This document shows positions 36,134-47,900 of a stretch of DNA of 64,000 bases, piece by piece. The notes beneath the pieces were generated by a model. It did not search any database and was not told the origin of the DNA. It was given only the letters and a program-made list of their open reading frames with translations. The stretch lies in the NCBI GenBank assembly GCA_958510875.1, contig OY294068.1, positions 72,580,633-72,644,632 of the forward strand, written 5' to 3'. This DNA is from Endomychus coccineus (lineage: Eukaryota; Arthropoda; Insecta; Coleoptera; Endomychidae). The position numbers were made by a program, and so were the translations under genes. The stretch's first letter is position 1, and each line of letters starts with the position of its first letter.

Positions 36134-36175
36134 GTCTTTACGTACGTTTCGGACCCACGACCATCATCAGAAGAC
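36134..36175 (-). ncRNA. Hammerhead-like ribozyme motif in Penelope terminal repeat
   Basis: On the minus strand the order is GTCTT, CTGATGA, a 13-nt stem II region, GAAA, CGTACGT, A, AAGAC. GTCTT and AAGAC form a perfect 5-bp stem I. After GAA, ACGT-ACGT can form only a loopless 4-bp stem III, as in the minimal type I hammerheads known from Penelope-like elements, which work best as dimers. The cleavage site would be after GTA. A caution is that one extra T separates CTGATGA from the GG of stem II, and stem II is weak. Confidence 0.55.
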
Positions 36176-37007
36176 CTATTATGTCACAAAGGGTTTGATA
36201 AAACTAATTACAGCGTCCATATCGCACAAATTTCAATCAAAAAAAGGCCCACGACGTCGAAACGAACAGAACCACGAATAATCGAAATTGTCTCGTCAAT
36301 ATTAAAGTATAAAAATGTTTGTAACAAGAATCCACTATTCAGTAATATTCTTATAATACACAAGCGCATGTTGGTATAGTCTCATAACAACTGAAGTTCG
36401 AAGTTATTATGTTGAGTATCTACTTTCGAACCATATGTAAGAGTTATGAGGTACTTGAAAAAGGTTTCAGACCTGTATTGGAATATTACTTTCAAGCATT
36501 CTTCCTAAAATATACTTTTAACATTATAAAGACGCATGTAAGAATTTGCAAGAGTTTTAATTGATTAAATTAGTATAAATCTGACTTAATCCCTGAATAT
36601 CATTCATATGATTTACAGATTTGGAGTCACGTTTTATGTGAATCATCTCCAGGATAGATCTTTCATTGGTTTCCTTAGTTAAAATATTAACATTTTTATG
36701 ATCAAATTGATGGTTATATTCAAAGCATTGCTTAGCAAGGGCTAATACTCATTGGCCATACATTCTTTTTTGTAAATATTGTTTAGAGATTCCAGTATGA
36801 GTCTCATCACAATCTAAACAATTCAATTTATATACTGTGTGGGTTTGTTTATCTTTAGGTATTACAGGTTTCAGATTTGAGAAATATTTCCCAACACAGT
36901 TAGTAGACTTATGCGCAACATTTATATCGTACTTTTTCAAACATTTCTTAATTTTCTCTGATGAGGTCTCCGGAATATATGGTGAAGTTATATATTTGAC
37001 ATAATAA

Positions 37008-37043
37008 GTCTTCTGATGATGGTCGTGACACGTATGTAAAGAC
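37008..37043 (+). ncRNA. Decayed hammerhead motif
   Basis: GTCTT, CTGATGA and GTAAAGAC are kept, but a deletion has removed GAAA between stem II and stem III. It is the inverted partner of the motif at 36134-36175. Confidence 0.45.
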
Positions 37044-37355
37044 GAAAATTGATAACAAAGTGTTAATGTGACCTATTTTCCGAAAATTTTTATATATAGT
37101 AATAGCTAATGTGCTATTGCTATTCTGGCAACAATTTTGAGATATTTATTCGCAGAAAGTCACATCCTGCAACCTCTGTGGTTTGGTAGCGCAGTCTAGA
37201 TCTGAATTAGGAACCTGGATTGGGCACATTGTAACGTTTTGTACGTTTTTAAAGTATTAGTTAATGTCATCTATCATTCTGGCAACTATTTTGAGATATT
37301 TATTAGCAGAAAGTCACATCCTGCGACCTCTGTGGTTTGGTAGCACAGTCTAGGT

Positions 37356-38393
37356 ATGTCAATGCGGTGGTACGGTGATAGGTCGTCAGATAAAACGTAG
37401 ATTGACGTAAGAGGTCACACGATTCGCCAAAGCGGGCAAAGGTTGGATGCGGATATAAAAGTATCCATCTTGTGTGTAACTGTGAAGAGGTAAGATCGAT
37501 GAAAATCAATTTTGTTATTTCATAATAATTGTCTAACTTGAAAGCTTATACAGTTGTGAATGGATATTATTATCATGTCTAGATTTTTCTATTACCTATT
37601 GTCAATGTGATATTCCCTTATTAAGCTTTTAAATTTCCATTCATCTAACTTCCTTGTCACACACCAAGATCATTTTTTCTTGTATTCGGCTGCATGTAAT
37701 TTAATGCAAAATTATATAATTATAATCCTTTCTATCGTGACTAAATAGAGTAATAAATTTGTCAAATTAACTGGCTTGTTTAACCTACCAAATGAACCAC
37801 GTGGATTCGTATTATTCCGTAGCAACTTGAATTAACATGCTTGTTGATACAGTAGCGGCACTTAATGCTGGAGTAGTGGTGTTATAACGGAATAATTAAT
37901 TGATCTGGGTGAACATATATAAAGCCAAATTTCTCAGTTACTGCTTTATGGGAGTGAACTTTCTGGTATCACTTGAATAGGTATAATCATTTAGAAACGA
38001 CGATCACTATTTCGAGTTTTATAACTCTTATTCCAGCATAACTATTGTAAACTAATATCTAATAATTCTCTTTCAGATTTCAATTTCAATATTATAATTT
38101 AATAAGTTGTTATTCCCCGCTTAACAAATTACATGTAATTCATTCAATATTCTTTTCAAAACTTCAATTCTCTTCTATAGTTTTGAATGTACATTTTGGG
38201 TAGATAACATGAGCTTTTGATTCAAAATTTATTTTTCTTTCATAAAATCAAACCTGTAATCTCAAAATATTTTAATCAAATTATTGGAATTCTAATTTGT
38301 TTCACTATTCATTATTTTTCCAAGCATTATTCTTTGTTAATATTGAATTAAATTTTGTTGTAAGTCAAAATAATGTTGTTCTCTATTATAATT
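37356..38393. other. No gene seen
   Basis: AT-rich DNA between the tandem array and the hAT element, with nothing recognisable. Confidence 0.4.
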
Positions 38394-38401
38394 CCCTAGA
38401 G

Positions 38402-40680
38402 AAGGGGTCTCCAAACAACAATTCGGAAGCCAAATCCGGCCCGCCATTGTCATCAATCCGGCTCGTAACAGCTAATGGCTTATTGTTGTTATTGTTGTTG
38501 TGATAAGTTGGATACGAAGACATCGAATGATAATAACTCTGTTTTATTCACTTAGCTTAATGACAAGTATAATATGCAGAAAATTTAACTCAAGCATAAT
38601 AACTAACAAATAATTGAAATGAATCCCACAAACATTATGAAAATTACAACATATAAACATATAAAATACTAATGAGTATTGTGATTTTCCACTGACAATA
38701 GTTTGTATTTGTGGACCAATTTTACTTGTACCAATTATTAAAAAAGATTTAAGATGCTCATCGGTTAACATAAATCTGTAAACATTCTTTGTGTACTTCA
38801 TTTTGGTGAATGTTCTCTCACACAAGTGAGTAGTATCGAAAACATAAAACAGCCCGCGAACAAATTTATGCAAAGTATCAAATTGTACCAGTGGAAGACT
38901 CTCATAAAATTCCAACAAAGATGAGTTTTGATATTTGTTCTTAATTATATTACTGCACTGTAAGTCAATAGTTTCCATTTGAACTTCCGAGGCTATGGTT
39001 TTAATGTCAGTATCAAAAAGATTGTGAAAAATCTTAATTCCTTCCGCAATGACATCAAAGTCTGAGAAACGAGTATCAAAATGTATCTTCAAAGCACGCA
39101 AAACTTCGATTGCAAAATCGACGGGAAACTCAGTCTCATTAGTGTGACTGAATATTTCTCATGTTTTGAAATGTGAAACATTTTTTACGTAATTGTGATT
39201 GAAATGGTATTATTTTCTGCTTGAAAAATTTGATATTAGTGTATAATAAATGAGAGAGAAGCTGGTTTTCTCCTTGCAATTTCAAATTCAGTTCGTGCAT
39301 ATGTTTTGTCAAATCGACATAGAATGCTAAATTCCACAACAATTCGCTATTATGTAATTCGGTAAGAGGGCGATGCTTTTTATTGAAAAAAATTTCGATC
39401 ACTGCTCGAAGTTAAAGAAAGCGCCGAAAGAGTTTTCTGCAACTAGCCAGCAGTATGATATGGTAAGTGATTTTCTCCAATCTGGTTCAATAAACTCGCG
39501 AAATTGTCGGTGATTCAGCCCAGTGAATCTGATGAAATTAACAACTAATATGACTGGTTTTAGAACTTCAGACATATCCAAACATTTCCCGCACAAGGAC
39601 TGTTGATGAATGATACAATGTAAGACTAATGGTTTTTAACCATCATCATTCTCTACAGCCTTTGACACAAGAGCAACTACTCCTCTAATTTTACCACACA
39701 TGTTTTTGCCTCGATCAGTAGTAATAGATTTCAAGTCCATGGAAGGTTCTTTTTATCAATGGCATTTTCAACACTCTTAAACATATCTTCCTCAGTAGTC
39801 GTGCCATGAATACTATCAATATGAAGAAGTTCTTCATACACTTCATACCTTTTATCTACTCCTCGAATAAAAACCAACACCTGAGCAGTATCTGACACAT
39901 CCGTTGACTCATCCAAGGCCATAGAAAACCACTCAACATGTCCATTTTTGTCCGACTGTTGAGATGATATATTTTCTGCGATGTCTTCTACCCTCTCCGA
40001 GCCACGGTGTTTGCTGACAATCTGACAGTTTTAAATAAATTTACGTTTTCTGGACACTTTTCTCCGACTGCTGCAATTACGCATTCTTTGATCATTTCTC
40101 CATCCGTGAATGGTTCTCCACGTTTCGCAATTTCAATAGCCACATGAAAGCTGGCACGAGTTGCAGCCTCTTGTTCAGTATTGAGTTTCGTAAACAAAGA
40201 TTGCTACGATTTCAATTCGCGCTTCAAGGCTTCAAATTTCATAATCACGTTTAATGTTATATTCTTTATGAACGGCTATGGTTTCATTCTAAATCAAACA
40301 TAGTGCCTTCTTACTTAACCCAATTACGAAATATTCAAAGTTCCATTAATCTTTTAATGTTCTACATTCACTCTCTACTTTTCGCTTCCTCTAGATACTG
40401 GTAAATCACACACAAAAACAACAATTCAAATCAAAACCTTTTTATACTTCAATTACTGCCATCTAGAAGTGAGTGGAACCAGAACTTTCTCGAAACAACG
40501 AGATTATTCGCTAATGTTTAATTATTACTCCGCTTTCGAAAGTACTACTAGCGCTATCCGCGATAAAGGTTACTACCACAACCTATTTTCGCATGTGTCC
40601 ACCAGGTGTCGTCAAGTATCTCGGTCGTAACAATAAAGTACAGTAATCTTGAATTGAGGCTGGAAAGTTTGAGAGCCCTA
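38402..40680. mobile_element. hAT element with perfect 8-bp target duplication
   Basis: The left end AAGGGGTCTCCAAAC and the right end (reverse complement TAGGGCTCTCAAAC) are hAT-type termini. CCCTAGAG is repeated exactly on both sides (38394-38401 and 40681-40688). The left sub-terminal region with CCGGCCCGCCATTGTCATC is typical of hAT elements of the ZBED5/GTF2IRD2-related group. The element is 2279 bp long and carries a transposase gene on the minus strand. Confidence 0.85.
38544..40242 (-). pseudogene. hAT transposase (GTF2IRD2/ZBED5-like), several breaks
   Basis: Minus strand. From ATG 40242: MKFEALKRELKS*QSLFTKL, so there is an in-frame stop after residue 12. Then EEAATRASFHVAIEIAKRGE-type sequence and FTDGEMIKECVIAAVGE run to 39990, where a small duplication shifts the frame. 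Next FSMALDESTDVSDTAQVLVF (catalytic Asp region), SITTDRGKNMCG (second Asp region) and LVLHCIIHQQSLCGK follow. After further breaks the C-terminal hATC region gives VQFDTLHKFVRGLF, TTHLCERTFTKMKYTKN and LTDEHLKSFLIIGTS. There is no N-terminal BED finger in the readable frame. Order and length fit one nearly full-length gene killed by one stop and a few indels, so it is a young relic. Confidence 0.8.
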
Positions 40681-41039
40681 CCCTAGAGGAATAAAACCAA
40701 ATTGTTAGGTTGAAACTTGTCTTCATTTTCTCTAATATAACAATATCAACATGTATCTATCCCGTAATGATGGAAATTCATGATTGAGGACTCTTTCGTA
40801 GCTTTTCGTAAAACAGTTGGCGCTCAAAAAAAGCATTCTTTTTTAATAAAGAATCGGAAGATACGTTTCATTGTGAGCCCTGAGGTTAATTATTACCCTG
40901 AGCTAGTTGGGGTCATTAGAGACACAAAAGGTTTCTTCAAAACCTTACAACATGTCCATAATCTATAATCCAATCAAAATGTTCAAAATCTATAGAAAAA
41001 TTTCATACTCACAAGCCTAAAAAAATTATTCTATATTTT

Positions 41040-41500
41040 AAATAATAGTATTTTGGCATCGAAGCGTTTGAAAATCAAAAGTTGTGATGGGCCATAATTA
41101 TAGGGAGCCCAAAGTAACAAAAAATTAGATAAAAATCCAGGTCTGTATTTAAAAAACTAAAGTTGTTAATAGTTTCTGAAAGACGAAACGCATTTACCAT
41201 TTGTGGCAACTACAAAGAGTCATTTGTCTTAAACTATCTTTCCCAATAACGGCAGAAATAATAATGTTTTCATGAAATTTCGGTTTTTTTCGAATATGTT
41301 CGAAAGTACTTGATAATCTTCGAATCCCAATAAGGCATTTTGTTAAGCATCAAATTATGCAAATTTGCCAAAATTACCCAACCCTATATCTTACCATTTC
41401 CGAGATCCTAATGATTACTGGCAATGAAAAATAACATCGTTATACAGTACCGAGTATCAAAAAGGTAGCCTCTCCCCCAAAAAAAGAATTCAAGCACTTA
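41040..41500 (-). repeat. Long-range inverted repeat, right copy
   Basis: Inverted copy of 33396-33870 at an 8.1-kb outer spacing; see that entry. The mariner relic, both tandem arrays, the Penelope-like insertion and the hAT element all lie between the two copies. Confidence 0.65.
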
Positions 41501-42251
41501 AACATCTAGTTGTGATTTTCGGCTTCGGTTCTGTCAAAAACACCGTTCATTCTCCCGTTTTAAGGCGGATGCTATGTATATCATTCTTAGATTCTTTCTG
41601 AGGAAATGTTCATCAAAAATATCCATTAATAATCCCAAGTTTTGATATAAAATGAAAAAATGACGGTAGGCAATTTTCGATAGCATTCATTGTAGGTACT
41701 CATCAGCAGCGTAAGAAATACGGTTCAACTGGAAGTTGCAAACAGCTGTTGAGACCTGAAGAATACAAATAAGTTTGATGGAATTCCTTGAATAATATGT
41801 GACTGAAAAATATCTGATATTAGTTATTAAAGAATTCGATAGAAAATCTGGGAGTAATTTCGGCTGAATATTATTTTCTGCAACCAAATTGTATAGTGAA
41901 ACTTTCAACATTATTTGAGACTTTGGGAAATACTTAGACAATGAACCAAATTTGCTCCGAATCCTTCAAATTATTGCATTGTTATTTTTCGGGATATTAA
42001 CCTCTTGTATTTTAACTTTGATAGAACTCAGTTTGCATATTCTGAATCTAGTTTGCAAGGCCTTTAATATGACATATCATTTAAATCGTTGATGAATAAA
42101 TACCTCATCAATTTTTCAGGCTTTTTCTAATATTCATAATTTTGGACAGAAAGTCTCTAAATATAGCTTCTCGGTGCCTCTAAAACGTCATATCGCAAGT
42201 TTTAATCATTAACAAGAATTTTTCGAATGGCAGATCAGCATGTTTTAGTAT
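41501..42251. other. No gene seen
   Basis: AT-rich sequence, nothing recognised. Confidence 0.4.
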
Positions 42252-43866
42252 GATAGAATTAGCAATAAATGTCGGTAATTTTCGGATAATTCTGAGTTCG
42301 GAGAAAAAAATTGCTTCAAGTAGATAATTATGATACAAATTGAAGGAACTAAAATAGAACACTTTTTAATCGTCGCAACAGGTCCAAAAAAATGGTATAA
42401 ATGGCCAAAACCGGTTTTTCGCGTCGGACATCGTCGGATTGAGTTAAGAAGAAAAAAGCGTGATAACCTAATGCGCCGTAAAAGGACGAAAAAAATAAGC
42501 CGCAAATGAACCCGATCGAACCAGCGATAACCCCGCAAATTGCAAAAAACCATCGATTTTGCTCGAAATTTCAAATATTCATAACTCTTGTTCTTTCAGA
42601 GATTAAGAGTTGAAATTTCGATAGGTTGTAGCTTTTGTACCCACCAAGTACCACACAAAATTTCAGCGAGATCGGATGTACACTTGCTGCAAACCACAGC
42701 TTAATGCAAAAAAAAAGACTTTTGTAAAATGAATGTGATGTTGTGGTGCAGTAACGCGCTATTTTTTCACGGGATCATCTTCTTCAATGGTTATTGAACA
42801 ACTTACCAAATTACCAACCTCTTATCTTCTGTAAACTTGCTAAAACAATTATGTTAAATAATGGTACTTCGTGCGCTTAGCAGTGTGGCGCGCGTGGAAT
42901 GTAACTTTTCAAATTTTTTGTATTACTTTTCATCGTTATTTGATATATTACAATAAAAAATATGTTGAAATACCATACACATTCGAAAATAGCGAATAAA
43001 TAGTAATAATGAATATATCGAATAGCGCAATGTATTTTTTTAGAGTACTTCCGACATTACTAGAAGTTTGAAAACACACGCAATCTTAATATTATTGAAT
43101 GGTAGTACGGATTGAAAAAAAACATCGATTTTCGAGCAAGGGTTCCCGAGATTTTTTTGTACGAGCTTTTGCATTTTGAACCCATACGCTCGAAAACGCC
43201 GGATAGCCAAGCTGCGGTAGAGTGTGCGTTGGCTAGCGCGGCGGCTCTTCCTTCCACGCGCGCCACACAGCTAAGCGCACAAAATACCATTATTTAAAAT
43301 AATTGTTTCAGCAACTTTTACGAAAGATAAGAGGTATGCTATTTATTAACTATTGAAGAATATGATCCTTTAAAAAAAATAACGCGTTACCGCACCACAC
43401 CTTTTTAGAGCCATTTTACAAAAGAGCTTTTTTTTTGCATTAGGCTGCGGTTTGCATACAGTATACATCCCATCTTGCTGAAATTTTGTGTGGTCCTTGG
43501 TGAGCGCAAAAGTTACAACCTATCAAAATTTCAGCTCTTTTTAAAACAACAAGAGTTATGGATATTTGAAATTTCCAGGAAAATCGATGGTTTTTTACAA
43601 TTTTCGGGTTCATTCGTAGCTCATTTTTTCCGTCTTTCTACGGCACATAAGCTCATTAAAAGCTTTTTTCTCTTTAACTCAATCCGACGATGTCCGACGC
43701 GAAAACCGGTTTTGGCCATTATTACCATTTTTTTTTGGACCTGTTGCGACGATTAAAAAGTGTTCGATTTTAGTTCCTTCAATTTGTATCATAATTATCT
43801 ACTCAAAGCAATTTTTTTCTCCGAACTCAGAATTAAAACTCCAAAAAGCTAATTCTATACAACTAG
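42252..43866. repeat. 1.6-kb foldback element
   Basis: Arms at about 42252-42900 and 43255-43866 are inverted copies. Examples are GATAGAATTAGC / GCTAATTCTATA at the ends, ACACAAAATTTCAGC / GCTGAAATTTTGTGT in the middle and AATAATGGTA / TACCATTATT near the loop. The loop (about 42900-43255) includes a GC-rich patch near 43195-43270. No transposase and no clear target duplication could be read. Confidence 0.75.
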
Positions 43867-46800
43867 TTTATGCTAGTTAAAGAGATGGAAGCAGATCAGA
43901 CTAAAAGATATACAGATCAACATTTTTTCTACACCTTTTTGTTCAGTCCCTGGTGTTACAAAAATAGTAGTTCAAACGATTATCATATTATTTCTTTGAT
44001 ATAAAATAAAGTCGAGATATTCATGAATCTCCTAGTTTCCTACCATCAACAACCGACCGAAAAGTAGTCTGAAAAACTTTTCAACTTTTTGTCTCTCAGT
44101 ATGACAATCAGTTTATCCTCGAGTACTCGTGACTGCTATTTCTTCGAAGTTTCCCAGCCGATTTGTAACAAAAGTTGTATAATGAAAGTTATAACTCTCA
44201 ACTATTCAATACTGTTATAAGCCACAGGAAATTTGAATAAATTTGAACTCATGAAATGTTTAGAGTAAAAATGACGCTTGGACAATCCAAGATTCAGATG
44301 GTCTTTCAAAAATTCTAGCTTTTTTATGAAAAGGTCCGATTCTAATATATAGTCAGTATTATCGTCATCTGCCAAACTGGTAAAGGATTCTTGCAAATAT
44401 TTACTGGCCAATTCAACTAGCTCTATTTTATTTATATTCTTTACTGTGCTGAATGAATTCATATGACTGATAATACAATCAAATTTAGACCACTTTGAAG
44501 AAAGTCAGTCCTTTCCTACAAGTCAACTTTTAGATGAATCTATAATTTTATCTTCTGCAAAAAATGAAATCTTTAAATTGCTGTCGATACTAAAGCCTGA
44601 AACAATATTTGTAACATCAATCATATTCTCATTAAAAAGAATTTGAAAAACCAAATGCTGTTTTCAAAAATTTCATGAAAAAATTCATTTCAATTTTCGT
44701 TCTTGAATTTTGGAATTGAGTCATTATAATTCAAAATAGCATCTCCTTCGAGCCAGGTTTTTGAGTCAATCTCATCACGATGTTCTATAGTTAATCGTTT
44801 CTCTTCAGGATGTTTACGTTTGATTGGAACTTTCCTTGACAAATAGAAGGTCTGCAATGTTGAAAAAGTTTTGGAATCTTTCTGGAAGACACAATTACAG
44901 ATCCATCACGATTCGTTATTTTGTATTCTCTAATAACGTCGCTATTAGGAAAATGTTTGCAACATTTATGAATTTTTATTGGTAACGAAAGAATCTCTAT
45001 GAAATGCTATTCCATGTTTGCCTCATACTCACGTTTCGTGGAAGAGCAAATGTTGAATAATAAGTAAAGTCTAGATTACTGGAATAGTTGCTATTGTAGT
45101 TCGGTACAAAACACTTAGTTGGCATCTGATATGGAATGATACAAAATAAAAATAATAAATTGCCTCTCTAAGTTCACTATCTTCAAGAAAACTGATAAAA
45201 TCATCCGAACGATCATTAAAACAAACTATTTGTAATACAAAACACTGTATCGGTGTAATCAGTCGTCTGATACAGTAGATACCTAACAAAAACAATAACA
45301 CGTTATTTTTTTTAATTTTATCTCTCAAATTATACTCGTTGATTAATTGCAGCTCAAATAAATCATTAGGTCTTTTTTCTATTACTGTATTTTTCGTGAG
45401 TAAATACGAATAGATTCACCGACTGACTAAGAAATTCTGCACTGCACTCTAACTGACTGAAATAAGTTGAATGTGAGCGGCATGCCGGTTCGATAGACCC
45501 TAGTTGAACATATGTTATGGGCGTCACCAAGTCAACGTATCGGCCTTCCATTCTAGTAGGCTATGTATCCGCATACGTACGCACGCAGAAACATTATCTA
45601 GTCTACATCTGTTCAAAAATACACAAAACCGATATTTCCATAGACATCCCTAAAAGAAAAAAATTGTTAAATTAAATACATGCCACAAGTTGGTAGAACC
45701 ATGCGTTGCTTACTCCGAATAGAAGCAAGAAAACCACAGTTTTTATCCAGTTTTTGGTCAATATTCTCAGTAAGGACGGAGGTAGGAGAATGCCTAACTG
45801 TAATAAGCTTTACTATCTGCTGCTTCTGATCAGTTCCATTAAAAAAACAGAGGATCAATATAGGTAAGTCATAGTACACAGGCTATTTAAAACTCAACAA
45901 TATTTATGCCTCCAAACAAACTAATTAATCTATTCATAATGCTGTTTTGCAAGTATATATAGTGTTGTAATAATTATCGTAGAAATTAGGTAAATATTAG
46001 CTGATTCGTTTTCATATTTATTAGCGCATCCAATTAAACTTCATTACGAAACAGACGTTCATAATTGAGTTCATTATCTAGACGCCTACGGTAAATCAAA
46101 AGGGTGGGATATCGTTTCTTGAGCACAGCCGATTTTATTCAAAGTGACTAGGCATTTAGCTTTTCTGAGAACAATAACTGGGACTTAACTAGTTCTTGTT
46201 CTGCTTCAATCAAGAATTGGAATCACCTGAATATATACTGTTTTATATAAATTGTTATATTTACTGTGGTGGTGGATTTTTTCCATTCTATATAGGGGTG
46301 AATAGCTTGAGCTCGTCTATCTGGAATCTCTGGTGATAGAACAACAGACGAAACTTCTGATCAACACCGCCCATGGACATATCTATAGTAAAGGAATAGA
46401 ACGCCCACCTTCCTACTATTATCTAGAAATGACAATGACTTCGTAAACTAAAGATAGTGAAATTTAAGTGGATTTCGATATGCGAAACTATGTTACTAGC
46501 TCAGGTCGTATAATGTTCGAGGTTTGAGAATAAGGACACTATGCGATCTAATGTAAATAATAAAAATCAAAGTTTTAGGGCGCCAGGAACCTATAACCGG
46601 TAAAGTGCACTGTTAATGTTAATTCAACTGCCGGTTGCCAAAAAGTTGTTATTCTAAATGAGTAAAAAGGTAACGAATAGCTGGAGAAATAAAATTCAAA
46701 ATAACTAGAATGAATTCAATTTAATTACTTAACGAAAATTAATCGGTTGTAGTAACATATAAATAGAAAGGTCATTGAAGCAAAAAAGAAGAATACTAAT

Positions 46801-47900
46801 AGGTATAAAATAATTAATCAATTAATTGTGAGAAAGCTTTCTAAGGAAAATTAACACATTACTCTGTCAAATAATACCTTGAGAATATAACTCAATTATA
46901 TATCTATAAGGTTATTTGATTTTAAACCTGAAATGAAAAAGACATAATTGAAGCCCAAAGTTGATAAGAAAAATGAATAACCAACGGTAATCCCCAAAAT
47001 ATACTTCGATTTTTCACACGTAGGGGAACTAGGCCAATATATGCATATATTCCCGAAAACCCCATAGATATAAATATGTATTTATATAACTGTATATGTA
47101 TTTATATTATTACCCCAATTACCGACCGGTTAATCATGTACAATAATACTTCAATAAAAGGAGACGTTATTTAGTATGAAAAAATTAGCTACTAAACTTG
47201 AATTAAGGTGAATGATTAAATTCCAAATCTCAGAACTAACATCAACGTTGTTTAACATCTACTAAATTGTCTGACCTTCAATCTGCTTCCTAGTTACATT
47301 CGCGGGCTTCCTCTGATGGTGATGTCCTGTTGTTGTGAATCGACCGCCGAATACATCCAGCCAGCTGTTTGGCTAGTAGAGGACAGTTGTAGGATACCAG
47401 GAACTTGGCAATTATCGCTGGTGGCAAATGTATAGGAGTAGTTCTGCCTCGTGCTGGTATTCAGAATAAATGAGGAACTTCACCCCCTATTATTGTTAAA
47501 ATTACTTGCCAAAGATTCCCTACACTAGTTGTGGTTACTATAAGGCCGTCTCTTCCTACACTAGTTGTGGCTTGGATGGAATGCGGACACGTGGAGAAAT
47601 GTCGTGAATTAGTAATCGTATTTTATCCGTTTAAAAAAACGCCAATCATTTGATTCACACAAGATGATAATAGAGAAACCAGTATCCAGCGACATTATCC
47701 CACATCCCGTACTCAACGTGATTCTGCAGTGCAAAACAACGACACTTAAAATTCCGCACTCAGTACAATATCTGACGAAACCCACATCAACCAGCCATCA
47801 GAGATGTTTTCATATCTACAATAAATACTAACTTTTCGTGGGATACTGCAACTCTTTCTTCTTCATTCTATATGCTTCCTATCCATTTATTTATAGAATA
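43867..47900. other. AT-rich DNA without a recognised gene
   Basis: An 86-codon minus-strand frame at 44202-44462, with neighbouring broken frames up to about 45000, may be a decayed coding relic, but I recognise no motif. At 47505-47575 TTCCCTACACTAGTTGTGG and TTCCTACACTAGTTGTGG form a 57-bp spaced direct repeat. Nothing else is clear. Confidence 0.4.

Larger units (their letters stand above)
36052..37097 (-). mobile_element. Penelope-like insertion with inverted ends and 13-bp target duplication
   Basis: The insertion splits a 155-bp array unit. AGTAATAGTTAAT (36039-36051) and AGTAATAGCTAAT (37098-37110) are the target duplication, matching at 12 of 13 positions. Both ends carry the same terminal-repeat sequence in opposite orientation (GGTCACATTAACAC near 36105, GTGTTAATGTGACC near 37060). 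Between them, on the minus strand, 37000-36545 encodes the 3' end of a Penelope-like ORF: HTVYKLNCLDCDETHTGISK, where 'YIG' has become HTG, then MHIKRDSKSVN-type sequence before the stop. RT is absent. The target duplication shows that this truncated, inverted form arrived as a unit. Confidence 0.75.
35671..37355. repeat. 155-bp tandem array interrupted by a Penelope-like insertion
   Basis: Units start GGATTAGGAACCTGGATTAGG and contain AACGTTTTGTACGTTTTTAAA, split by small changes, then TTCGCAGAAAGTCACATCC and GTGGTTTGGTAGCGCAGTC. Starts near 35681, 35835 and 35990 give a period of about 155 bp. The array resumes at 37098 after the insertion and ends near 37355. It encodes nothing. Confidence 0.8.

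Noticed and set aside
44202..45000. Possible hAT- or ZMYM-like coding relic on the minus strand
   Set aside because: Several broken frames are present, but no diagnostic catalytic or dimerisation motif could be matched.
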